Shown here piece after piece: positions 1 to 11,009 of a DNA stretch of 64,000 bases. This DNA is from Cryptomeria japonica (lineage: Eukaryota > Streptophyta > Pinopsida > Cupressales > Cupressaceae). Within the stretch, counting starts at the first letter, position 1. Each line of letters opens with the position of its first letter. The notes below the pieces were generated by a model. The model was not told the DNA's origin. It saw only the letters and a program-made list of their open reading frames with translations, and ran no database searches. Made by a program: the position numbers and the translations under genes. The DNA lies in NCBI RefSeq assembly GCF_030272615.1, contig NC_081413.1, forward strand, positions 143,874,476-143,938,475, read 5' to 3'.

Positions 1-3000
1 GCTGCCCCTAAGTCTAAATTTCAGTCAAAGCCTTTCCCATTTCTTAAGGACAAGAAGAAATTTTATAATCAGCCTAAGAGGTTCCCTCCCCGGATGGATG
101 ATGAGCTCCGTCAAGAACTTCGGAGGAAGAATTTGTGTTACTCATGCAAGGAACCTTGGGTTCCAGGTCATAGATGCCATGGAAGGGGTAATGCTCGGCA
201 AATGGAAGCATATTCAGTTGACGGATCAAATTCTGAAAATTCAGAACAGCAGCTTGACTCGGAGGAAAGTGAGTATGAAGAGGCTCCAGAAGGGCCTGAA
301 AGTGATCAAGATGATAAGGGTATAGTTGCCCAACTCTCTAGCTTCCACAAGAATGAATCATTCAGAGTTCGAGGAGCATTGGGAGAGCACCGACTTGTTG
401 CTCTAATTGATACAGGAGCAACTCACAACTTCATTGATGCTAGGATTGTTGCCAAGAGAGGTCTTATCACTAATGATGTTGAAGACTTCAAGGTCATGGT
501 GGCTGATGGATCAACAATTTGTTGTAAACGGATGGTGTCGAACATGTCAATGAAGCTTGGTAATTATGAAGTCAAGGATGACTTCTATGTTGTCAATATT
601 GGAGGGACCGATGATGTGGTCCTAGGCATTCAGTGGCTGCGATCTCTTGGTGAGATCACTCTTAACTTGCCAACCATGGAGTTAAATTAAGTTCATGACT
701 GAAGGGAAGAAGGTGGTTTTGCGAGGAATGTCTAATGGGGGTCCTCGGATTGTATCCTTGAAGAGGATGGAGAGGCTGATCCGTCATAACCAAGTAGAGT
801 AGGCAGCAGAATGTGTGTTAATGCCATCAAACCCATTAGAAGACAAGGGCAGCTACACTACTGATATTCAAGCTCTAATCACAAACAAGAGCAAGGCCTT
901 TGGAAATCTGCCACTTAGAAGATCTCTGGATTATATGGTCATGCCATCCCACTCATCTGAAGAAAGGAGAAGCTATCCTGAAGACATTCAGGCTTTGATT
1001 TCAAAGAGAAGTAAGGTGTTTGAGACTCCACCCCCGGGTAGGCCGCCTGAGCGCAGTACTTAACACATCATTGAGTTGGAAGAGGGTACCAAGCCTATCA
1101 TGATTACTCCTTACCATTACCCAAAGAAGCCGAAGGATGAGATTGAGAAAGCCATTAAGGAGCTTCTCGACATGGGTTACATTAGGCCAAGCAAGAGCCC
1201 CTTTGCTTCAGTTGTTGTATTGGTGAAGAAGAAGGATGGGACCATGCATATGTGTGTGGATTACCGAGCCTTAAATCAGAAGACCATCAAGAATCGGTAC
1301 CCCATTCCGAGGATTGATGAGCTCATTGATGAGCTGCATGGTGTTGTGTACTTCTCCAAGATAGATCTCAGATCGGGCTACCATCAAATCAGAATGAGGA
1401 CTTCTGATGTGGAAAAGACTGCTTTCAGATGCCACTTCGGGCATTTCGAATTTCTAGTCATGCCTTTTGGTTTGACTAATGCTCCAGCCACATTTCAGTC
1501 CTACATGAACAGAATCTTTCAAAAGCAGTTGAGGAAATTTGTGCTCATATTCTTCGATGACATTCTCATCTTCCGTAAGTCTTGGAAGGAGCACTTACAA
1601 CACTTAGATGAAATTCTTAGCATTCTGGAGTCTGAATCATTGTTTGCCAAAGAATCTAAGTGTGAGTTTGGAATGAGGAAGTTGCTCTACTTGGGGCACA
1701 TCATCACTGCAAAGGGTGTGAAGGTGGATCCCGAAAAGATTAGAGCTATCCTTGATTGGCCACCACCTGAGAACCTAACTCATTTGAAAGGATTCTTAGG
1801 TCTATGTGGGTTTTACAGAAGGTTTGTGAAGGGCTATTCTCAGTTGGTTGCCCCCCTCACAGATCTCACTAAGAAAGGAGCCTTCGAGAGTGGTCTACAA
1901 AGGCACAAACAGTGTTTGATTAGTTTAAGGAAATCATGAGCTCATTCCCGGTTTTGGCCTTACCAGATTTCACCAAGCCTTTTGAACTGCAATGTGATGA
2001 GTCAAGGGAAGGTGTTGGTGCAGTTCTTGTGCAAGACAAGCACCCTATTGTCTTTGAAAGTAGAAAGCTGAGAGGGCCTGAAAGGCTATATTCAATCTAT
2101 GACAAGGAGATGCTTGCCATAATGCATGCCCTTGCGAAATTCAGGCAGTACCTGGTGGGAAGTAGGTTCGTTGTTAAGACTGATCCTAATAGTCTTAAGC
2201 ATTTCATGCACTGGAAAGATTTGAATGAAAGGCAGCAGAAGTGGGTTAGTAAGCTTCAGGCTTATAACTTTGACATTGAGTATGTGAAAGGGAAGAACAA
2301 CATAGTGGTAGATGCCCGTTCACGGAGACCCCATCTAAGCTATATATGTGAGCTTACTGCTGATTGGAGGGACCTATTGCTTGCTGATTATGCCAAAAAT
2401 CAGTTTGCAACCAGCATTGTTGAAGGCACTTTTCATGATGAAAAGTACAGTTTGGTTGATGGATTGATTTTGTATAAGGGAAGGATCCTTCTTCTACCTA
2501 AATCGAAGTTGAAGGAGAAGGTATTGCAGACTTTTCATGACATTCTCCTTGCTGGCCACCAAGGTTTTTTCAAGACTTACAAGCAGATCCGAGAGAGATT
2601 CTCTTGGAAAGGGTTGAAGAGAGATGTCTTGAAGTACGTTAAGAAATGCCATACTTGTCAGAAGAATAAAGATAAACACACAATACCTGCTGGTTTATTG
2701 CAACCATTGCCAATTCCCAGTCAAAAATGGGAAAGTCTCTCTATGGATTTCATCACTGGGTTGCCAAAGGCTAGTGGGAAGGATTGTATCTATGTGGTGG
2801 TGGATAGATTGACAAAATATGCTCATTTTTTTGCCATCACTAGCTCATTTACAGCAGCTTAGGTTGCTGATTTGTTCTTCCGTGAGGTGTTTAGGCTACA
2901 TGGGCTGCCTAAAAAATATTGTGAGTGATAGGGACAGCAAGTTCCTAAGCTCCTTCTGGCAAGAGATTTTCAGATTATGTGGTACTGTGCTAACAGCAAG

Positions 3001-3799
3001 CACGAGTTACCATCCCTAGACAGATGGACAAACAGAGATAGTAAATAAGTGGTTAGAGGGTTACTTGAGGAACTACGTTTCAAAACAGCAGAAGGCTTGG
3101 GTAAGATGGCTACATCTTGGTGAATACTGCTACAATTCCACTTATCACATGTCCATTAGGATGTCTCCTTTCATGGCACTTTACGGTTATGAGGCCCCTA
3201 GCTTTGCTGATTTGGTGTTTGGAGATAGTAGAGCACCTCAGGCTAGGGATATGGTTCAGCAGTGTCAGGACATTCTAAAGGCATTAAAGGACAACCTCCA
3301 AATTGCACAGAACCGGCAAAAGTTGTATGCTGATCAGCAACGTATTGAGCGCTCATTTGAGGTTAATGATATGGTCTACCTAAGACTTCAGCCCTTCAGA
3401 CAGTCTACTCTCAAGAAGAGTGGAGCGGAAAAACTCAAGCCACATTTTTATGGTCCATTCAGGGTCATTAGGAGAGTGGGAGTTGTGGCTTACGAGTTGG
3501 AGCTACCAGCGAGTAGCCGAGTACATAATGTCTTCAACGTGTCATGCCTCAAAAAGGTGCTTCGGCACAATGTGATAGTCTCTCCTGATCTGCCTCATTT
3601 GCATGAAGAGGGAGAACTGGTGCTAGTTCCTGAGGCCATCATTGATGTCAGGGAACGATTGTTGAGGAGGAGAACCATCCGAGAGTATTTGGTTAAGTGG
3701 AAGGACCTACCAGTGGAGGATGCTACTTGGGAGAATGAGGGGGTTTTAAAGCATCCTGGCTTGCGATTGCTTGAGGACAAGCAATTGGGAAGAGCGGAT
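1..3799 (+). pseudogene. Ty3/gypsy chromovirus A, decayed gag(C-term)-pol with chromodomain
   Basis: The sequence enters mid-gag. A zinc-knuckle-like CYSCKEPWVPGHRC lies near 135, followed by aspartic protease [13 protein letters not shown] (near 400), reverse transcriptase with [13 protein letters not shown] and FFDDILIF (about 1076-1900), RNase H FELQCDES...AVLVQDKHPI (from 1980), and HHCC plus DDE integrase (about 2400-3200). It ends in a chromodomain ([18 protein letters not shown], near 3685) that marks a chromovirus. It is broken by in-frame stops near 688, 799, 1061, 2860 and 3017 and by frame changes near 1880, 2910 and the extreme 3' end. The stops at 2860 and 3017 are TAG where element E has CAG. 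It is the innermost element of a nest and inserted into copia 1. Its 5' LTR and capsid region lie left of the window. Confidence 0.93.
815..1063 (+). repeat. Diverged tandem duplication of the protease-RT linker in gypsy A
   Basis: Two in-frame segments of about 43 codons follow one another (MPSNPLEDKGSYTTDIQALI and MPSHSSEERRSYPEDIQALI, each followed by KSKAFGNLP or RSKVFETPP). Element E has only one such linker ([20 protein letters not shown]). The two copies have diverged considerably, so the duplication is older than the last decay of this copy or was already present in its lineage. Confidence 0.7.
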
Positions 3800-4508
3800 T
3801 GTAATGTCCCCTTCCTTGTGATGTTGCATTCAGTAGTCCATTGGCCTCTTCCGGAGACCCGTAGGCTATATGGAAATATGAATAAAGGGTTCCCATGTTC
3901 CTTGGAGTTCCAACCAGACTTGTCAGGGGTGGAAGGTGAACTTACTATTTTTAGTAAATTAAGGTTTGGCTGTCAGGATGCTACAGAGTTGCAAAGCTCG
4001 CCAAGCTTTTTCTCTAGTTGCGAAGATAACGATTTTTGGAGCATTATTTCATGACTTACTATTTTTAGTAAGTAGCAGTTTGGGGTATTCTATTTTTGGC
4101 AGTCCTAGATTTGGTCTTGTCCCAGCACAATTCAGTGATCCTCATTGTTCGGCCTCATCTGGATTCCGTTAATAATCAGTACTGGAACTATAAGCAATTT
4201 AATTAAACATTATTCCTTATCCTAAGGTTATTATTTAATTATTTTATCACTTTTTGATGTTATGGGAAATTGTGCAAAATATAATATTTTTCCTAAGTCA
4301 TGTCTGGGCAATTTATTTGGAGAATTAAAGGGAGACTTCATTCTTTAAATTTTAAAGAATTTATAATGTCAAAAATCGTGGCCCCTCTCCTTGGCGTGAT
4401 TTTGACTTGGGAAAGTGGGCGCCACTTTGGGTCCACCATGAAATGAAATGCAATTGGAATGAGGCGAAATTGGGAGGCAGTTTCATTTGAATTTCAGATT
4501 GGAAAAGC

Positions 4509-4516
4509 TATATAAA
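4509..4516 (+). promoter_or_regulatory. TATA box of the gypsy A LTR
   Basis: TATATAAA lies 709 bp into the LTR, at a position equivalent to TATA boxes in related LTRs at 11002 and 60042. It would place the U3/R border about 30 bp downstream. Confidence 0.6.
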
Positions 4517-5307
4517 GAGAGGTTGGGCTCCTCATTTGGCATCCAGAGGAAATATATCGTTATGTTGTCGGAATGACTCTAGACATTCTTTGACGGTGAA
4601 TACCTCCTAGATCCTTTCTTCCGGTTTCGAGTGTGAGACATCACTCCTAGTTGTGGTGTGTAGTTGTGAGCTTCTTGGTTATTTTTGGGTGTGTTGGTGA
4701 AGTTTTGTGTGTGCTGCTGGTTTTTTGGTATTGCTGGTGTGTGCCGGCTGAAAGTGTATTTCGCTCGTAGCTGCCTATGTGTTGAATGCATCATTCTGGG
4801 TAAGGGATCGTTGGAAGCGTACCGGAGAGACGATAAGTCTCCTATATTGGCGTTGCATTTGGAGAACTCTCCAATTTTTAGTTGCACATCGAACTTTTCA
4901 GCAAAAAATCCATTTCTAGAATTACATTGGGATGCATGCCTTTCTGTTGGTGCTCTTCATTTGCAGTTTCGAGGTATTATTTTGTTTGCTTATGTCATAT
5001 GCTTCATTTGCTTCTGATTTGGCATGATTCTACGGGGTTTTGAGTGAGTTACAAGCAATTTAGTAGGTTTCGGGATGGTTGGTTCTGCGTTTTCCTTGTA
5101 TTTGATTTCAGAACAAGTAGTATTATTGGTTAGAATGTGTTAGTGAATTCATAAGATATGTACTTCACTCTATCTCCTTTCACATTTCTATCATTGTAAG
5201 AATTGATTCAGTAGTACTGACCAATTCATTCTATGTTGTATTTCCTGTTGAACAAGTGGAAGAGGATGGCTTAGCCGCCTGTATGTTTGTAATTCGGTTT
5301 TGTCCTC

Positions 5308-5366
5308 CCACTAAGCAAGTGGTTGAGTGATAGTTTCATTCAAAAGTCCTCCCGCTGCATAAGCGG
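5308..5366 (+). other. Two covarying 5-bp hairpins in LTR A
   Basis: CCACT-aagca-AGTGG at 5308-5322 and CCGCT-gcata-AGCGG at 5352-5366, each preceded by GTCCTCC and followed by GAGTGAT after two further bases. The central pair is A:T in one and G:C in the other. Confidence 0.65.
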
Positions 5367-5681
5367 TAGAGTGATTTGGTTCTATTATGCTTTGTTGCCT
5401 TGGCTGGTTTACTGCCAAGTTTGTGTTCTTCATCCCGCTGAACAATGGAAGGGGTTGGCTTGTCGCCCAGTTTTGTAATTGCATTGTAATTTCCAACGGA
5501 TTAGAAAGCTAACGAACCCCTTGTCATCGTATGCTCTCACCTTCCCACATTGGGCTCTTGGTGATTAGAAAGTGGAAGGGTTACCTTTCAACAGCATTTG
5601 GTTTTCATTTCCTAACCATAACAAGTGTTGTGTTGAATGTAATTGTGGAAAAATTCAAAAAAAAAAAGAGGGAATTTTACA

Positions 5682-8600
5682 TTCGAACACTATGTTGCTA
5701 AATGTCCAAAAAGAGCCAAAGAACAAGCCATATTTGCCAAAGCAGGAAAATCTAAAGGGGAAGATGACACCGAGAAGCATGTACTCTACTCAGCACTTAC
5801 GAACCAAGCATCAAACAATGTTAACTCCTTGGTGATCGACAGTGGCTCATCCAAACACATTACAGGGTTTAGAGAAGTGCTAGACTCCATGATAGAGGAG
5901 AATGATGAGGAAGTGACTATCGGAGATGACTCCACACATCCAGTCAGCGCAGTTGGAACCTGCACCATCAAACTAAAGTCAAGCATATCATTGCAACTTA
6001 AAGGAGTACTATATGTCCGAGGCATCAAGATAAACCTAGTCTCCATATCAGCACCAGAGGATAATGGGTACAGAGTGACCTTCATGGACAACAGAGTGTT
6101 GGCTTGGCCAAATAATTCATCTATCAAGAAAGCGAAAACCATTGGCCAAAGACAAGGCTACTTGTATGAGCTGTGCACAGAACCCAACCTAGCGCTAATT
6201 CATGAAGCTACAGATGCTAATGAAGTTTGGCATAGAAGACTAGGTCACCTGAATTTTAGAGCTTTATCATCAATGGGAAACCTTGTCAGAGGTCTACCTA
6301 AGTTAAAGCAATATCATTCAGGGGCATTAAAGGGATGTGCCGTAGGTAAAAATGCTAGCGGTGTTTTTCAAAATAATACTAGGAAAACAAGCAAGGTTTT
6401 AGAGTTAGTTCATTCTGATGTATGTAGACCTATGACCGTACCTTCTTTAGGGGGATTTTTGTATTATGTAATATTTGTTGATGACTACTCTAGGAAAACT
6501 TGGATCTACTTTCTGAAATTGAAAGAATCAAAAGAGATCCTTAATAGGTTTAAGGAATTTAAATCACTAACAGAAAACTACTTAGGAAATAAAATTAAAA
6601 CCTTAAGAACTGACAATGGGGGGGAATACACCTCAAATTTGTTTAAAGATTTTTGTAAAAATACTGGGATTAAGAGGGAGCTTACTATACCTTATAATCC
6701 TCAAAAAAATGGGGTAGCTAAGAGGAAAAATAGGACAATTGTAGAAGTTGACAAAGCCATGATTCTTGATCAGAATCTAAATACCAATCTTTGGGCAGAA
6801 GCAAGAAGCCCTGCTGTATATATACAAAATAGATGTCCTCACTCCTATCTTGAAGCTAAAACCCTTGAGGAAGTCTTTAATAAAACAAAGCCAGATATCA
6901 ACCACCTTAGAATATTTGGGTGTCCTGTCTATATTCATGTACCTAAGGAGAAAAGATTAATATTAGCACCTTCTGGAAAAAGGGGAATACTTGTAGGATA
7001 TAGTGAAACCTCCAAGGCCTACAAAATCTATATACCTGGTCAGAGGAAAATTGAACTGAGTAGGGATGTAATCTTTGAAGAAAACTTAGCCTTCAAAAGA
7101 GCCCAAAGCTCAATAGAACCTAAAGTCTATATTCCTACGCCTAGCATAGAGGAAGACTCTGCTTCTGAGCTTCAGGGGGAGAGTCTTGGGGAAAATGTAG
7201 GTGAAACTCAAAACCCACCTAGAAAAAATTTCAAGAAAAGACGACTATGGGCCACCAAAACTGTAGAAGAAGCTCAGAAGTATGCTGCTCCTTCAGGAAC
7301 CTTCAGAGAAAGCAAAAGACGTAATAAACTCACCAACTACATTGCTCTCATGAATGACCTCTCAAAAGCAAAACCTACTAATATATCAGATGCACTTAAA
7401 CATCAAGTATGGAAGAATGCCATGTCTGAGGAATACCAATCCATTATGAAAAATGATGTTTGGGAGATTGTTCCTAGGCCAGCCGGGAAATTTGTTGTCA
7501 CCTCCAAATGGCTCTTCAAAATCAAACACGCTACAGATGGCAGCAGTGAGAAACACAAGGCTATATTTGTAGCCAGAGGGTTCTCACAAAAGGAAGGAAT
7601 TGACTATGAAGAAACCTTTGCACCTGTAGCCAGATACACCTCAATAAGAACAGTCTTAGCCATTGCAGCATCAAAGGGATGGAAAGTTCATCAGATGTAT
7701 GTTAAGACAACATTCCTTAATGGTGAGATCTCAGAAGAAGTATACCTATAGCAACCTGAAGGGTTTGAGATTCATGAAGCAGAGTCTCATGTGTGTAGAC
7801 TCAAGAAAGCTCTCTATAGGCTTAAACAGGCTCCCAAGGCCTGGTATGATAGAATTGATACTTATCTCTCAAAACTAGGCTTCTCCAAGAATGATGCAAA
7901 TCCTAATCTCTACTATAAGCAAAACAAAGGTGATATGCTAATATTGATTTTATATGTTGATGATTTATTAATCACAGGAGAAGATCACCTTATAGATCAA
8001 TGCAAGAAAAATCTTTCTAAAGAATTTGACATGAAGGACCATGTACTCCTTCATTACTTCCTAGGCTTGGAAGTATGGCAAAATTCTGATAGCATTATAC
8101 TAAACCAAGGAAAGTATACCTTGGACATTTTGAAGAGATTTGGAATGATAAACTGCAGACCCATAACCTCTCCAATGGAAACAAATCTTCATAACCTTAA
8201 GGAAGCAGCAGCAGAGTCCCAACCCACTGATCCTACTCACTACAGGCAAATGATTGGGTCTCTGATGTATCTGGTAAATACAAGACCAGATATCTGCGAT
8301 GCAGTTAATGCTTTGAGTCAGTTTATGTGTGAGCCAAAGGAGATACACCTGATAGCAGTAAAACACATTATGAGATATCTTCAAGGTACTCTAAATCTTG
8401 GTCTCAAATATGAGAGAGTTGATCTAGATCTACACGGATTCACATATTCAGATTGGGTTGGAAGTGTGACTGACATGAAAAGCACCTCGAGATGTTGTTT
8501 CAGTTTAGGTTCAGCCATGATCTCTTGGATCAGCAGAAAGCAGTCTTCAGTAGCACAGAGTTCCACTGAGGCCAAATACATTGCAACTTCCATGGCTGCT

Positions 8601-8897
8601 CGAGAAGCAGTATGGCTCAGGAAGTTGCTTGTAGGATTATTCAGTGAACCAATGAAACCTACTGTTATCCATTGTGACAACCAAAGGTGCATAAAACTTT
8701 TAGTAAATCCGGTGTTCCATGACAGATCCAAACATATTGAGATTCCATATCATTATGTACGAGACATGGTAGATAGGAATGTGATCCAGTTGGAATACAT
8801 TTGTACAGGAGAGCAGACAGTAGATATTCTTACCAAACCACTTTCAAGAGTGAAAGTTGAGCACTTCAGAAAAGGTCTTGGTATGATTGAAATTTAA
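5682..8897 (+). pseudogene. Ty1/copia element 1, end of gag and nearly intact pol
   Basis: After the gypsy A LTR the reading frame resumes inside the gag zinc knuckle (HYVAKC). It continues in one frame through protease ([12 protein letters not shown], near 5832), integrase (VHSDVC, DNGGEY, NGVAKRKNR), reverse transcriptase ([18 protein letters not shown] near 7950) and RNase H (HCDNQ...DILTKPLSR) to the TAA at 8895-8897. The order PR-IN-RT-RH is diagnostic of copia. Only one in-frame stop is seen, TAG at 7749-7751, where copia 2 has GAG. The gag N-terminus, leader and 5' LTR were displaced leftward by the gypsy A insertion and lie outside the window. It belongs to the same family as copia 2 at 34047-40167. 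Confidence 0.92.
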
Positions 8898-8988
8898 TTT
8901 GCTTTGTACTCATACTTATTAAGATGTTTTATGTGTAAACTTCTTTGTAATGTTAGGACTTTTATGGGTTTAACCCCCTGTGTTCATG

Positions 8989-9400
8989 TCTAAGAGGTGA
9001 CGATCTCTTAGATAATGAATACTTGTATGTAGACATTATAAGGTGACGATCTTATAATGCTCAAACCAGTTATCATGTTGGGTCTCTGGGATGCCATGGA
9101 TGTGCCATGATTGTGTTGTGGTAAAACATTTGGATAAAATGTTAGTGCACTTACCACAACTTGGATAAGTTGAGAATTTAACTATTCTAATGTACTTATT
9201 CCTAAAGTATTGTGTGTTTAGGCAATACTGATATCACGTGCTTAGGTGATATCTTGTCATCACAAGTTGATGTGATGAGCGTTTGTATCACAAGTTTAGG
9301 TGATACTTCATGTCACGTGTCTAGGTGATGTGATTTCTTGTATCAAATGATTGATGATACTTCATGTCACATGCTTAGGTGATATGATCCTCTCGAGAGT
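8989..9400 (+). other. Array of strong hairpins between pol stop and 3' LTR of copia 1
   Basis: Perfect or near-perfect stems in series. 8989-9012 (TCTAAGAG arms) and 9034-9059 (CATTATAAG arms) both have loop GTGACGAT. 9115-9160 has GTTGTGGTAA arms with an inner AACATTT stem. Further stems: 9206-9229 (AGTATTG), 9230-9253 (GATATCAC), 9258-9277 (CATCACA), 9285-9306 (GTATCAC), then weaker ones to about 9400. It does not code. The same series is present in copia 2 at about 38955-39300 with compensatory changes, which suggests a maintained RNA or DNA structure. Confidence 0.7.
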
Positions 9401-9485
9401 AAGATTACGTAAGGAATACCGACCATCATGAAAATGTGATGCTAGATATGTTGTCTTTTATTTATCTTCCCTAGCTAAGAGGGAG

Positions 9486-10167
9486 TGTTGATACATGATA
9501 GCCTCGGTAAGATAAATGATTGAATGAGAGATAAATGAAGTCTCTCATTCAATCATCTATCTCATCGATAGACTAGATAAGACTTTAGTTATCATTCCTT
9601 GTTCGATGATTATTACTCTCCGAAATGTTATGTTGAGGTTTCATCTTATACTAATAATTATATGCATGATAACTCAAGTCTACGTAGATATTCACTTGTA
9701 TACGATCTTACTGTGATTGTATTCTTCGCTCTATACATATATAAACTCGCCAATAAATCCCGATTACCACCGGGTTCGTAACCAATGCCCAAAATACCGA
9801 TTAACATCAGTTGATTATCGTAATGCATAAAATACTGATTAGTATCGGTTTTGTTTGTTAATACATACACATCGGTTGACATCGGTTAAACGCAATTATG
9901 ATGTGAAAGGGCACGATCAAGTAATATCTTGATCGATCATGTCTAATAGACATGACCGGTCAAGGTATTGCTTGATCTTCATGATTGGCATATATATATC
10001 GATCGATGATTATGAGAAGAGCATAGAAATTGATAAATGCTCCTTCTCATCTGCAACATACCAGACAATAATCAGATTTATTATAATAAGAAATAACATA
10101 TACTTGAAAGAAAAATAAACCTTGAATATAACTTGCATCTTGAATAGAAAATTGAATAACATTTGAC
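9486..10167 (+). repeat. 3' LTR of copia 1 (682 bp)
   Basis: Starts TGTTGATACATGATAGCC after the polypurine stretch AAGAGGGAG and ends TTTGACA. It is the same family as the 777-778 bp LTRs of copia 2 but shorter. It contains a 20-bp inverted repeat (9511-9530 with 9542-9561, one mismatch) and a long G-T-tolerant hairpin (9915-9934 with 9958-9977). Gypsy X chromodomain sequence resumes immediately after, so copia 1 is nested inside gypsy X. Confidence 0.85.
9915..9977 (+). other. Long stem-loop in the copia 1 LTR
   Basis: A 20-bp outer stem (9915-9934 with 9958-9977), whose only non-Watson-Crick pairs are three G-T pairs, encloses TCATGTC-taata-GACATGA. Copia 2 has the equivalent at 34587-34636 and 3' LTR counterparts. 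One pair changes from A:T to G:C between copies. Confidence 0.6.
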
Positions 10168-10284
10168 ATACTTGATCAAGTGGAAAAATTTGTCAGCAGA
10201 GGATGCTATATGGGAAAATGAGGAGATTTTATTGCATCCAGCCTTACAGTTGCTTGAGGACAAGCAATTTTGGGGAGGGTGGAC
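10168..10284 (+). pseudogene. Gypsy X chromodomain remnant
   Basis: A short stretch reads YLIKWKNLSAEDAIWENEEI and then HPALQLLEDKQFWGGW. This is the chromodomain tail seen in gypsy A and E, directly followed by a polypurine tract (TTTTGGGGAGGGTGGAC) and an LTR. The rest of gypsy X lies left of the copia 1 insertion, outside the window. Confidence 0.85.
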
Positions 10285-11001
10285 TGTAATGTCCCCTTCT
10301 CAATGATGTGCTTTGGGTGGTCCATTGGCCTATTTCAAGAAGTCGTAGGCTATGTGGAATGAAAAATTAGGGTTTCAAACGTTGGTGCGGCAAGAACTTA
10401 CTATTTTTAGTAAGTTAGGGGTTGGATGTTTGGATGATGCTGTCTTACTGAGTTTTCCATGCTCTGTCACTAGGTGTGAAGATTATGTTTTTCGGAGCAG
10501 TATTGCATGACTTACTATTTTTAGTAGTAAGTTTCAATTCAAGTGGTTCTATTTATAGCAAGGCAGTTCAAAGATTCAATTCAGTCCAGCAGATGGTTCG
10601 ACACTTCAGTCCTCAATTCATTTGGGTTTTGAGCAGTATTTTGGTTGCGGAATGATTTATTAAATATTAACACTGCATTCTAAGGTTAATATTTAATTAT
10701 TATATTTTGGACGACTTTGGGAAATAGAAGTTTATTTTATTCAAGTGATTTTATTAATTTTTCCTAAGTCAATGGCATAAGAGAAATCGAGCTTATTTCA
10801 TGAGCATCACTATATGTTTTGTTTGCAAGTTTTTGCCCTAGGCAAAGTTCAAACTTGCGTAAGTGGAAGGGGACGCCATCTTTGAGGGGACATATTTAAT
10901 ATAATTCAAATGTGTTTGGGCACCCTTGAGGTGTAATGAAGTGGCATGTAATTTGGGCGTATTTGTGTGCATTTGCATTTGAATTTGGGAGAGCAAAAAG
11001 T

Positions 11002-11009
11002 TATAAATA
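11002..11009 (+). promoter_or_regulatory. TATA box of the gypsy X LTR
   Basis: TATAAATA lies 717 bp into the LTR, matching the spacing in LTR A. Confidence 0.6.

Larger units (their letters stand above)
3800..5681 (+). repeat. 3' LTR of gypsy A (1882 bp)
   Basis: The LTR begins TGTAATGTCCCC directly after a purine-rich tract and ends TTTTACA, where copia gag sequence resumes. It carries a TATA box at 4509-4516, two palindromes of the AACTTACTA type (3939-3960, 4054-4073) in U3, and CCRCT hairpins at 5308-5322 and 5352-5366 in the transcribed part. LTRs X and G share the same layout. Confidence 0.88.

Noticed and set aside
4579-5017. Open frames of about 100 codons in LTR A, with similar ones in X (11138-11608) and G (60210-60710)
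   Set aside because: They lie in the R/U5 part of LTRs, run on both strands, and differ in frame between related LTRs.
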